In this document: piece by piece, positions 34,368 through 43,014 of the stretch
Position numbering within the stretch: the stretch's first letter is position 1
Layout: every line of letters begins with the position of its first letter
Assembly (NCBI GenBank): GCA_034189325.1
Contig: JAXHUM010000089.1
Span: 1 to 59,305, forward strand
Direction: 5' to 3'
Length of the DNA: 59,305 bases
Source of the DNA: JAXHUM01 sp034189325
Lineage (GTDB): Bacteria; Desulfobacterota; DSM-4660; Desulfatiglandales; Desulfatiglandaceae
Made by a program: the position numbers and the translations under genes
The notes under the pieces: model-generated
Databases searched by the model: none
The model's input: the letters and a program-made list of their open reading frames with translations, nothing else
What the model was told of the DNA's origin: nothing

Positions 34368-37300
34368 ATGGACACAAAGCAGATGGAAGATCTGGCTCAA
34401 AAGGCGATTCATCGAGCTGAAAAGTGGCAAAAAAGGGCCAACGAGCTGATGACCCGGGAGGAAAAAGGGATCCAGGAGCAGATGCAAAGGCTGCTGACGA
34501 GACCTATTGATATGGTCGTCCTCACCCGGCTGATCGATCAGGGTTTTCGTTCCCATAGCCCTGCCCGGATCGCCGATCAGCTCAACAGCATCTTAAAGGA
34601 TTATGGAACGCCCGAGTTTTTCTCCCGCTTTGAAAAAATTCTCGTGCAGATGTTTATGGACTTCGGACGCCATCTCCCCCGTCTTTCCGTGCCCCAATTT
34701 ATCGAAAAAATACGTGAGGGGAGCAGCCGGGCCCTCATCCCGGGCGAGCGGGAGTCCCTGTCCGCCTACCTGAGAAAGCGGAAAACCGAGGGGGTTCGCG
34801 TCAACATCAATCACCTGGGCGAGGCTGTGCTTGGCGAAAAGGAGGCCCTTCGCAGACTGGATAAATATATTGAAGACCTGAAAAATCCGGAAATCGAATA
34901 TATATCCGTCAAGATCTCCACCATCTATTCCCAGATCAATCCTCTCGCCTTCGGACGCACCGTCGAGGTGCTGACCGATCGGCTCGCACGGCTTTTCCAA
35001 GCAGCAGCCACTCACTACTTCAGACACCCCGACGGCCATGAAACGGCCAAATTCGTTAACCTCGATATGGAAGAATATCGAGATCTTGGAATCACCTGTG
35101 AATCTTTTACTCGAGCCCTTGATCGCAGCGAATTAAAGGCCTGTTTCGCGGGGATTGCCCTCCAGGCCTATCTCCCCGATTCTTACATCATTCAAAAACA
35201 GTTGACCGATTGGGCCGTAAAGAGGGTGGCGGACGGCGGAAGCCCCGTGAAAATACGGATCGTCAAAGGCGCCAACATGGAGATGGAGAAGATAGAATCC
35301 GCCCTGTTTGACTGGCCCCTTGCGCCCTACGACAACAAGCATGATGTGGATGCCAACTACAAACGGATGATCCATTTCGGTATGGCGCCGGAGAACTTAA
35401 GGGCCGTACATCTGGGGATCGCCTCTCACAACCTGTTCGAACTGGCCTATGCCTATGAACTGGCCAGGGAAAACAGGTGGGGCGAGCATGTCTCCTTTGA
35501 AATGCTCGAAGGAATGGCTGATCATGTCCGAAGGGCCGTATCCGAGGATGATTCGGAGATTATTCTCTACGCCCCGGTTGTCACGAAAGATCATTTTATC
35601 AATGCCATTGCCTACCTGATCAGGCGGTTGGATGAAAACACTTCAGAAGAGAATTTCTTGAGATATGCCCCCTTTCTGGAGGTCGACTCCAAGCCCTGGA
35701 AAATGCTTGTTTACCGTTTTCTTGAATCGTGCCGTCACATCGACAGGGTCGGCGCCCTCCCCCATAGGGTGCAGGATCGAAACAGCGAGATATTCCCAAA
35801 ACAAACCGGGACGCTCTCTACAGGGGAGTTCAGAAACGAGCCAAACACCGATTGGTCCCTTCCAGCCAATCAAAAGTGGGCCGAATCGATTCGCACAAAC
35901 TGGAAAAAGGATTTTTCCGACGATCCTGATGAGATCCCCCTTGTGATTGCCGGTCAAGAGATATTTTCCAATAGAGAGATTGTCGATTGCCTCGATCCCT
36001 CACAATGGATTGAAAAGGTCTCTGTAGCGAGATATCGTCTCGCAGGGGAATCGGATATCGAAAAGGCAGTGGCTGTCGCAAAAAAAGACCCTGATGCATG
36101 GCGGAGTCAGCCCCTCCAGACCAGGTTGGAGACCCTGTCGCAGGTTGCTGTGAGGCTTCGACAGATGCGGGGGGACCTGATCGGTGCGGCTGCAGCAAAC
36201 ACCGGAAAAATATTCACCGAGGCTGACGTGGAAGTCTCCGAAGCAATCGATTTTGCCGAATACTATCCTTTGTCAACAACCCTGTTCAACGATCTGAAGC
36301 AGATTGAAAGCAGCGGCAAGGGGGTGGGCCTGGTGATTTCACCCTGGAATTTTCCCATTGCCATCCCCTGCGGCGGCCTGATAGGGTCCCTTGCCTCAGG
36401 AAACACCGTGATCTTCAAGCCTGCATCCGACGCGGTTCTGGTTGCCTGGCTCCTGTGCCGGGCCTTTTGGGAGGCAGGGATTTCCAAAAATACACTTCAA
36501 TTCTGTCCCTGTACAGGTGCGGGTGCCGGAGAGGCCCTTGCCTGCCACGAAGATATTGATTTTGTTATCCTGACCGGCGGAACCGAAACAGGCCTGAGGT
36601 TACTTGCCCGGAGACCGGATCTGCCGCTTATGGCCGAGACCGGCGGGAAGAACGCTGTTATTGTCACGGATATGGCTGACAGGGATCAAGCTATCAAGAA
36701 TATCGTCTATTCAGCCTTTGGAAACACCGGACAAAAATGTTCCGCAACGTCCCTCCTGATTCTCGAAAAAGAGGTCTACCAGGACAAACATTTCAAGCAG
36801 CAGCTTGTTGATGCGGCCGAAAGCCTTTCAGTGGGTTCTGCATGGGATTTCAACAATCGTGTCGGACCATTGATCCGACCCCCGGCAGGCGCATTGAAAC
36901 AGGCCCTCACCACGCTTGAAACCGGAGAGTCGTGGGCACTCAAACCGAGAAACCTATCCGACAACCCGCATATATGGACACCGGGAATCAAATGGGATGT
37001 CCAACCGGGATCGAGGACCCATATGGTTGAATTCTTCGGCCCCCTTCTCGGCGTCATGTGTGCGGACGATCTTGATCAGGCCGTCCAATTGGCCAATGGA
37101 ACCGGGTATGGTTTGACATCGGGGATCGAAAGCCTGGACAAACGGGAGCAGGAACAATGGAAAAAAACGATCCGGGCGGGTAATCTCTATATCAACCGGG
37201 GTACCACCGGCGCCGTGACCCTTCGGCAACCCTTTGGGGGCCTTGGAAAATCCGCGCTTGGGCCGGGTATCAAGACCGGGTCCCCCGACTATGTCTCCCA

Positions 37301-37973
37301 ATTCATGTGGTTTGAAGAAACCGGCTTCCCACGTATCGGCGCTATTGACAGCGATCATGTCCTGCTCACCCTTGCCGGGAAATGGCAAAACGATCTCCAT
37401 TGGGGGAGGTTTTCAGGCATTGCGGAAGATATCACCAAGTCGGTCCGGGCTATTAAAAGCTATCTCTTTCAATTCGAACAGAGGTTCTCGCGAAAAATCG
37501 ATTATTTTCATCTGCCGGGGCAAGACAATATCTTGAGATTCCTCCCTATCGAGAAGATGGTGATAAGGCTCAACGAAAGAGACAGCCTGTTCGAAACCCT
37601 TGCAAGGATTGCCGCGGCGCGGATATGCGGGTGCACGACACGGATCAGCATCCCTGTTGATCTGAAAAATGATGTCGTGGACTTTGTTCGATCCGATGTC
37701 TCTAGACCGCTGGTGGGAGATTCGAAAATAGTGTTTCAAGCAGATACCGAGTTGGTCGAAGATATCGGGGATGTCCAGGGAATCCGTTATGCCGGACCGG
37801 ATAGAGTGCCCGAACCGATACTGCATGCCGCGGCACAAACCGGCTTTTATGTTGCACGGGACCAGGTCCTTATGGAAGGCCGGATCGAACTCCTGAAATA
37901 TCTTAAAAGCCAGAGCATCTGCGATATGTATCACCGCTACGGCAACCTGGGCGAGCGGGCCCTCTCGCTTTGA
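34368..37973 (+). CDS. putA: Bifunctional proline dehydrogenase / L-glutamate-gamma-semialdehyde dehydrogenase
   Basis: A 1201-residue PutA. The FAD-dependent proline dehydrogenase barrel covers about 100-470: LQAYLPDSYIIQKQLTDWA, IRIVKGANMEMEK, GIASHNLFELAYA, and YLIRRLDENTSEENFLRY with the Arg pair that binds the proline carboxylate. The ALDH domain follows (about 530-1000) with the NAD site GLVISPWNFPIAIPCGG, the general base region MAETGGKNA, and the nucleophile Cys in FGNTGQKCSATS. About 190 further residues form a C-terminal ALDH-like domain. There is no N-terminal DNA-binding domain, so it is not self-regulating like the enterobacterial PutA. It oxidises proline to glutamate at the membrane. 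The next gene, 57 bp on, may make the proline. Confidence 0.94.
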   Translation: MDTKQMEDLAQKAIHRAEKWQKRANELMTREEKGIQEQMQRLLTRPIDMVVLTRLIDQGFRSHSPARIADQLNSILKDYGTPEFFSRFEKILVQMFMDFGRHLPRLSVPQFIEKIREGSSRALIPGERESLSAYLRKRKTEGVRVNINHLGEAVLGEKEALRRLDKYIEDLKNPEIEYISVKISTIYSQINPLAFGRTVEVLTDRLARLFQAAATHYFRHPDGHETAKFVNLDMEEYRDLGITCESFTRALDRSELKACFAGIALQAYLPDSYIIQKQLTDWAVKRVADGGSPVKIRIVKGANMEMEKIESALFDWPLAPYDNKHDVDANYKRMIHFGMAPENLRAVHLGIASHNLFELAYAYELARENRWGEHVSFEMLEGMADHVRRAVSEDDSEIILYAPVVTKDHFINAIAYLIRRLDENTSEENFLRYAPFLEVDSKPWKMLVYRFLESCRHIDRVGALPHRVQDRNSEIFPKQTGTLSTGEFRNEPNTDWSLPANQKWAESIRTNWKKDFSDDPDEIPLVIAGQEIFSNREIVDCLDPSQWIEKVSVARYRLAGESDIEKAVAVAKKDPDAWRSQPLQTRLETLSQVAVRLRQMRGDLIGAAAANTGKIFTEADVEVSEAIDFAEYYPLSTTLFNDLKQIESSGKGVGLVISPWNFPIAIPCGGLIGSLASGNTVIFKPASDAVLVAWLLCRAFWEAGISKNTLQFCPCTGAGAGEALACHEDIDFVILTGGTETGLRLLARRPDLPLMAETGGKNAVIVTDMADRDQAIKNIVYSAFGNTGQKCSATSLLILEKEVYQDKHFKQQLVDAAESLSVGSAWDFNNRVGPLIRPPAGALKQALTTLETGESWALKPRNLSDNPHIWTPGIKWDVQPGSRTHMVEFFGPLLGVMCADDLDQAVQLANGTGYGLTSGIESLDKREQEQWKKTIRAGNLYINRGTTGAVTLRQPFGGLGKSALGPGIKTGSPDYVSQFMWFEETGFPRIGAIDSDHVLLTLAGKWQNDLHWGRFSGIAEDITKSVRAIKSYLFQFEQRFSRKIDYFHLPGQDNILRFLPIEKMVIRLNERDSLFETLARIAAARICGCTTRISIPVDLKNDVVDFVRSDVSRPLVGDSKIVFQADTELVEDIGDVQGIRYAGPDRVPEPILHAAAQTGFYVARDQVLMEGRIELLKYLKSQSICDMYHRYGNLGERALSL

Positions 37974-38030
37974 CATGGGCAAGCCCTGATCGTTTTATCC
38001 TGAAACCTCTTTTTTGTCGGAGCATGAATA

Positions 38031-39131
38031 ATGGCCTTTAGACTTCCCTCCTACAGGGCGCCTGATTTTTCCAAGCCTCCTTTTCCCTCTTCACCCTTGG
38101 TTCAATTCAAAAGGGTAACCAAGAGCGGAACAGCTCCGGAAGACTATCACGCCACATCGATCTATCCGGAGTATTATCAAATTCATAAGGGAAAATGGGT
38201 CCTGTTGGACCGGTCCCGCATGGATTGCGCGGTCGTCAGACAGGGGGATGAAAACCTTGTTGTCAAACCTTTCAGGCGTTTGAAAAGGGGAGATTCGGTG
38301 GCCTGCGGGAGAAGGGAAAATGGAGAGGACGGCATTTTTGTGCATATTGATGGCTTCGGCGGCATTCAGAAAGGATCGGAAAAATTCGCCTTTCGCACGG
38401 CATTTACAAGGGAGACGCCCTTTTCCATCGATTATGATGAACTCTACGAACTGCTTGCCTTCGAAAGGGTCAATGGATCTATTGCATGGGTTCTCGGGCC
38501 TGCCGTGACATTTGACAGGGATGCGAGAAACGCCTTTGCCGCCCTCATAAGAGGAGGCTACGTCCACTGCCTGCTGGCAGGCAATGCCCTGGCTGTCCAT
38601 GATCTGGAGGTCTCCTTTTTCGGAACCGCACTCGGCCAGGAAATTTATTCAAAACAGAGCGTCGCCCTTGGTCATTACAACCATTTGGATGCCATAAACA
38701 AAATAAGGACCATCGGCTCGATTCGTGAGGGGATAGATAAGGGGCTCATTGGTGATGGGATCATGAAGGCGATCATCGAAAATCAAATTCCCTATGTATT
38801 GGCGGGGTCGATCCGTGATGACGGCCCCCTGCCCGAAGTGATCGGCGATGCCTATTCGGCCCAGGACGAGATGCGCAGGCTCCTGGAGCGAGCCACGACC
38901 GTCATTACACTTGCCACCCAGCTCCACACCATTGCCTCTGGGAACATGGTCCCTTCCTACACGATTGGTCCGAAACAACAGGTGCGTCCGGTCTATTTCT
39001 ACTCAGTGGATATGTCGGAATTCGCCGTGGGCAAACTGTCCAACCGCGGGTCGCTCACGGCCCGGTCGATTCTCACCAATGTCCAGGATTTTGTCTCTAT
39101 CGTGGAAAGAGGGCTCCGGAAACGAGAGTGA
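38031..39131 (+). CDS. AgrE/ArgZ C-terminal-type ornithine cyclodeaminase-like protein (LOR/SDH, TIGR00300)
   Basis: A 366-residue protein of the archaeal-type LOR/SDH family. Landmarks: an N-terminal beta domain with DCAVVRQGDENLVVKPFRRLKRGD, then a Rossmann segment GGYVHCLLAGNALAVHDLEVSFFGTALGQ and the tail VYFYSVDMSEFAVGKLSNRGSLTA. Members are unrelated in sequence to classical ornithine cyclodeaminase, yet the archaeal protein and the C-terminal half of cyanobacterial AgrE/ArgZ make proline from ornithine with NAD. Here the domain stands alone, without an arginine dihydrolase half. Adjacent putA would oxidise the proline, giving ornithine to glutamate. The reaction is inferred from family knowledge and context. 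Confidence 0.85.
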   Translation: MAFRLPSYRAPDFSKPPFPSSPLVQFKRVTKSGTAPEDYHATSIYPEYYQIHKGKWVLLDRSRMDCAVVRQGDENLVVKPFRRLKRGDSVACGRRENGEDGIFVHIDGFGGIQKGSEKFAFRTAFTRETPFSIDYDELYELLAFERVNGSIAWVLGPAVTFDRDARNAFAALIRGGYVHCLLAGNALAVHDLEVSFFGTALGQEIYSKQSVALGHYNHLDAINKIRTIGSIREGIDKGLIGDGIMKAIIENQIPYVLAGSIRDDGPLPEVIGDAYSAQDEMRRLLERATTVITLATQLHTIASGNMVPSYTIGPKQQVRPVYFYSVDMSEFAVGKLSNRGSLTARSILTNVQDFVSIVERGLRKRE

Positions 39132-39196
39132 GGCATGGTCCCGCATCCTATCGGTTCAGGGCCTGGAAAACCCGTCTTTCAGACCTGATGCAAGGC

Positions 39197-40129
39197 CTAG
39201 CGGATGATTTCCGTGCCCGCCTTGCCGTCCAATGCTTCTTCAATGGCGTTCAGCGAAGAGATCACGGCCCGTTTTCCACCGCCTTGAAGAAATTGAATGG
39301 CCGATGTGACCTTGGGACCCATGGAACCGGGAGGGAAGTGTCCTCCTTTCAGGTAGTCCGAGGCGTGCTTCATGGTAATGGTGCGCAGCAGTTTTTGGGT
39401 CGGCTTCCCGTAATCCAGGTACGCCCCCTCGACATCGGTTGCGATAATAAAAATATCCGCGCCCACTTCCGCGCCCAGTTTGGCGCCGGCCAAATCCTTG
39501 TCAATGACGGCATCGACGCCGCAGAAGGTCCTTTTTTCCCGGATGACCGGTATCCCGCCGCCACCGCAACAGATGACAATGAAATCGAGGTCGATCAATT
39601 GTTTGATTTCCCTTTTCTCCACTATGGTTATCGGGCTGGGGGATGCCACGACTCGTCGATAGCCGGATGCTGTTTTCCGGGTGAGGAAGGGAAGCGAGGC
39701 GGCCTGTTTTTCGTCATAGACCGGCCCGATCGGTTTTGAGGGTTCCTGAAAGGCCGGATCATGCTCATCCACGACCACATAGCTGATCAAACTGACAATC
39801 AACTTGTGCGAGCCTTCATCACGTTCCATCAGGGCGCTGTCCAGGGTTGATTCGATCATGTAGCCGATCTGTCCCTGGGTTTGGGCCACAAGGACTTCCA
39901 ATGGAATCCTGGGGAGGTCTTTGAGATTGTCCTGCATCAAAAGCAGGTTCCCGACCTGGGGCCCGTTTCCATGGGTGATGATGATCCGATAATCATCTGA
40001 GAGCCGCGCTATCTGGCGGATCGGATCTTTCAGATTTTCGAATTGCTCCTCGATCGTCCCGACCTGGCCCTTCCGAATGAGGGCATTGCCGCCAAGGGCC
40101 ACGAGAAGCGTCTCTTTCTCGTTTTTCAT
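39197..40129 (-). CDS. arcC: Carbamate kinase
   Basis: A 310-residue amino-acid-kinase-fold enzyme that converts carbamoyl phosphate and ADP to ATP and carbamate. It opens LLVALGGNALIRKGQVGTIEEQ and continues THGNGPQVGNLLL, then VASPSPITIVEKREIKQLID, FIVICCGGGGIPVIRE and VDAVIDKDLAGAKLGAEVGAD, all canonical. It lies 13 bp after the P-loop protein gene and converges on the ornithine cyclodeaminase-like gene. No arginine deiminase or carbamoyltransferase is present in the window, so the carbamoyl phosphate source is elsewhere. The enzyme could supply ATP, or carbamoyl phosphate in reverse. Confidence 0.95.
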   Translation of the reverse strand: MKNEKETLLVALGGNALIRKGQVGTIEEQFENLKDPIRQIARLSDDYRIIITHGNGPQVGNLLLMQDNLKDLPRIPLEVLVAQTQGQIGYMIESTLDSALMERDEGSHKLIVSLISYVVVDEHDPAFQEPSKPIGPVYDEKQAASLPFLTRKTASGYRRVVASPSPITIVEKREIKQLIDLDFIVICCGGGGIPVIREKRTFCGVDAVIDKDLAGAKLGAEVGADIFIIATDVEGAYLDYGKPTQKLLRTITMKHASDYLKGGHFPPGSMGPKVTSAIQFLQGGGKRAVISSLNAIEEALDGKAGTEIIR

Positions 40130-40142
40130 GGGAATCAGATAC

Positions 40143-41474
40143 TCACCGATTAACGATTTTATCCTCTATTTTGGTCAGAAAAACATCCTCGAGCGTAGGG
40201 CGGTCGTGGTCCTTATAATCGTAGCGCACGCGGAGGGTCGGTTTGCTCAGGGATAGGACCCTCTTGAGTTGAATCGGGGTGGCAAAAAGCACGAGATCAC
40301 ATGGGACCCTGTTGATGCTCTCTTCGAGATCGGCAATCTGCTCTTTGCTGTACCCCATTGCCGGAAGTACGGGGCCGATATGTGGATATTGCTCAAAGAC
40401 TCTCGTAAAGGCTCCCGCGCTGTAGGGTCGTGGGTCGATGATCTCGGCTGCATGATATTTATCTGCGGCAACCAGTCCCGCACCGGATGGCATGCCTCCA
40501 TGGGTCAATGTGGGACCATCTTCCACTACCAGCACCCTTTTCCCCTTGATCTGTTCAGGGGAGGTGACCGTCGCAGGAGACTCGGCCAGCACAACATCGG
40601 CCCGGGGGGCATGTTTTCTGATGTTTTCTCGGACAGTGGCCACCTGTGACGGCAGGGCCGTGTCCACCTTGTTGATGACGGCTATATCCGCCATGAGCAT
40701 GTTGGTTTCCCCGGGGTAGTAGAGCAATTCGTGGCCGGCCCGGTGGGGATCAAAGAGAACAATGTGAAGGTCCGGTCGGTAAAAGGGTGTATCGTTATTT
40801 CCACCGTCCCACACAATAATGTCCGCCTCCTTTTCCGCCTCCCGGAGGATCTTTCCGTAGTCGACTCCGCTGAAGACCACCACCCCCATATCGACCAGGG
40901 GCTCATACTCTTCCCTCTCTTCGATAGTGCAATGATGTTTGTCAAAATCTTCATAGGAGAAAAAGCGCTGGACCACCTGGGATCTGAGGTCCCCATACGG
41001 CATGGGGTGACGGACCACCACGACCTCTTTGCCCATCTGTTTGAGGATAGAGCACACCTTGCGGGTGGTTTGGGATTTTCCGCACCCGGTTCTGACGGCG
41101 CATACGGAAACAATGGGCTTTTGTGAGGAAAGCATGGTGTAGGTCGCCCCGATGAGGATGAAGTCCGCGCCTTCGGCCATGACGAGGGAGGCCTTGTGCA
41201 TCACATCCACGTGGGGCAAATCGCTGTAGGAGAGGGCCACAAGATCGACCCTGTTTTCCCTGATCAACTCGGCCAACCCTTCTTCCGGATAGATGGGAAT
41301 GCCTTGGGGGTAAGAGTCCCCGGCTAGTTCGGGCGGATAGGTTCGGTTTTCGATGGTCGGTATCTGGGAGGCGGTGAAGCCGACGACCTGATAGCGGGGA
41401 TTGTCTCGGAAGTAGATGTTGAAATTGTGAAAATCACGCCCTGCCGCTCCCATGATGATCACTTTCTCTATCAT
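40143..41474 (-). CDS. Cyclic 2,3-diphosphoglycerate synthetase-like P-loop protein
   Basis: A 443-residue cytoplasmic protein. The first 115 residues form a Rossmann-like domain (GAAGRDFHNFNIYF at 9-22). From about 120 a P-loop NTPase domain follows with TGCGKSQTT at 129-137, then VVVRHPMPYGDLRSQVVQRF, ADIIVWDGGNNDTPFYRPDLHIV as a Walker-B-like segment, IAVINKVDTA resembling the NKxD base motif of GTPases, and VEDGPTLTHGGMPSGAGLVAA. This matches the family of archaeal cyclic 2,3-diphosphoglycerate synthetase, whose bacterial members are often annotated as predicted GTPases. The archaeal solute is not expected here. It is the first gene of a two-gene operon with carbamate kinase, which hints at a role in acyl- or carbamoyl-phosphate chemistry (inference). 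Confidence 0.85.
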   Translation of the reverse strand: MIEKVIIMGAAGRDFHNFNIYFRDNPRYQVVGFTASQIPTIENRTYPPELAGDSYPQGIPIYPEEGLAELIRENRVDLVALSYSDLPHVDVMHKASLVMAEGADFILIGATYTMLSSQKPIVSVCAVRTGCGKSQTTRKVCSILKQMGKEVVVVRHPMPYGDLRSQVVQRFFSYEDFDKHHCTIEEREEYEPLVDMGVVVFSGVDYGKILREAEKEADIIVWDGGNNDTPFYRPDLHIVLFDPHRAGHELLYYPGETNMLMADIAVINKVDTALPSQVATVRENIRKHAPRADVVLAESPATVTSPEQIKGKRVLVVEDGPTLTHGGMPSGAGLVAADKYHAAEIIDPRPYSAGAFTRVFEQYPHIGPVLPAMGYSKEQIADLEESINRVPCDLVLFATPIQLKRVLSLSKPTLRVRYDYKDHDRPTLEDVFLTKIEDKIVNR

Positions 41475-41564
41475 CTTTACCTCCTCTTATGGAATAGAAT
41501 CAGGACTCCATCGTCTTGCACGTCGCTACAAAATCGTTTTGGGTGGGGACTGCTTTGTTGCGTT

Positions 41565-41593
41565 ATTATATACGCTGTAAGTATTTTTGTCGT
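41565..41593 (-). promoter_or_regulatory. Sigma70-type promoter for the P-loop protein/carbamate kinase operon
   Basis: On the minus strand ACGACA, a 17-bp spacer and a perfect TATAAT, about 90 bp before the start codon. AGAGGAGG then precedes the ATG. Confidence 0.6.
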
Positions 41594-41640
41594 GATAAAG
41601 CTTCACCAGACCCTCCGACAAGTTTTTCCATACTCGGCTC

Positions 41641-42804
41641 TCATGAAAAGGCCCTGACCATCAGAGGGATGGCCACGAATGTCCCGAGAGAGCTTCCGAT
41701 ATTAGTGAATACCACCACGAGCAGTATTTTGGTGATCTTGTTCGACCAGAACCCCCTGACCGTGACAATATCTCCGGCAAGGCTCTCAAAATCCCTGACC
41801 TTCGGCTTTCCCAAAAAAACCTCCACCATACCGGCGACCCAACCCGCGGCAATCATCGGGTTGAGGGATGTGAGGGGTGCTGCGGCAAAGGCGGAGAGTA
41901 TGGTCAGGGGGTGCGCCAGGGAAGCGGCCGCGCCTATACCTGCAAGGACCGCATTGGTGAGGATCCACAATTTGATCATGTCGATACCGGCCGTGCTCCC
42001 GGACAGGAAGAAACCGAAAATGACCAAGCCTACAATCAACGCGGGTATCCCCCACTTGAACAGGGTTGAGAGCCTGCTCCTCGGGGGCAACTGATCCAGA
42101 ACTTCCAGGTCGATATCTTTATCCCAATACCTCTTGATGCCGGGGACATGGCCCGCTCCAACCACGGCTACGATCCTTTTGCCGGGGGCGCTCCTTATCT
42201 TGGCCGCCAGGTATTGGTCTCTCTCGTCTATCAGGATGTTCCGCAGGCCTGGAAGGGCCTGGCCCATTTCGTCGAGGAGGGCTTCGAGGACATCCTTTTT
42301 CTTGAATTCTTCAATATCCTTTTCTTTAATGTCTTCAACCTCTCCAAGGGAGAGGATGAGTTGAAAGAATAACTTGATCTTGGTCCAGATCCCCATGAGT
42401 CTCCAGGCCCTGGAAAGAGTCGTCCGTATTTCCCGGTCGGCCAGGTGTATTTGCGCATTGACGGATTTTGCGGATTCAATGGCCGTGAGCATCTCTTGAC
42501 CGGGCTTGACCCCCAGCTTGTCCCCGATCCTTTTTTGAAAAGAGGCCAGCATGAGGTTCGACAGGAGGAGAAAGGCCTTTTTTTCCCTGATGACCTTGAT
42601 CAAGTCGGTATCCTGCCATCGTTTCTCTTGCGTGAGCGATGTGTAGCGGGATTCGCACAGTTCAATGGAGACCGTGTCCGGCTTCTCCTCCCGGATCACT
42701 TCGGCCACTAACTGCGAGCTTTCAGCGGATACGTGGGCCGTTCCAACGAGAATGATCTCCCTCTCTTTGTCACGGAGCCTGTGTTTATTGTCATTGTCTG
42801 TCAT
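41641..42804 (-). CDS. TraB/PrgY-family membrane protein
   Basis: A protein of 387 residues if started at ATG 42804; a longer in-frame start at 42981 adds 59 residues that look unlike the family. The TraB signature is at the N-terminus: EIILVGTAHVSAESSQLVAEVIREEKPDTVSIELCESRY, then IVAVVGAGHVPGI at about 215-227 near the end of the soluble domain. Four or more membrane helices follow. Enterococcal TraB/PrgY limits pheromone activity, and the fold is related to TIKI-type metalloproteases. In chromosomes like this one the role is unknown. It is divergent from the antiporter gene. Confidence 0.85.
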   Translation of the reverse strand: MTDNDNKHRLRDKEREIILVGTAHVSAESSQLVAEVIREEKPDTVSIELCESRYTSLTQEKRWQDTDLIKVIREKKAFLLLSNLMLASFQKRIGDKLGVKPGQEMLTAIESAKSVNAQIHLADREIRTTLSRAWRLMGIWTKIKLFFQLILSLGEVEDIKEKDIEEFKKKDVLEALLDEMGQALPGLRNILIDERDQYLAAKIRSAPGKRIVAVVGAGHVPGIKRYWDKDIDLEVLDQLPPRSRLSTLFKWGIPALIVGLVIFGFFLSGSTAGIDMIKLWILTNAVLAGIGAAASLAHPLTILSAFAAAPLTSLNPMIAAGWVAGMVEVFLGKPKVRDFESLAGDIVTVRGFWSNKITKILLVVVFTNIGSSLGTFVAIPLMVRAFS

Positions 42805-43014
42805 AGAACTGGTATGTATACTCCTCTGGACGCGAAAATGTCGGATCGGAATTTCGTTGTTATGCGAGCGCGTGACATGAAACAGGCGAGGAGGTCGCCC
42901 AACCTGAGAGGGTATTAGCACAAACAGGCCCTCTTTCCAAGGGGTTTCAGCGTCGTTCAGGGAAAACCCGGGAAGAGACATCAGGGCTTCTGTTCTCCAT
43001 TATGTGAGCATAAG

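Noticed and set aside
42807..42981. 59-codon N-terminal extension of the TraB-family gene
   Set aside because: The extra residues do not resemble the family, which starts just before the ILVGTAHVS strand.
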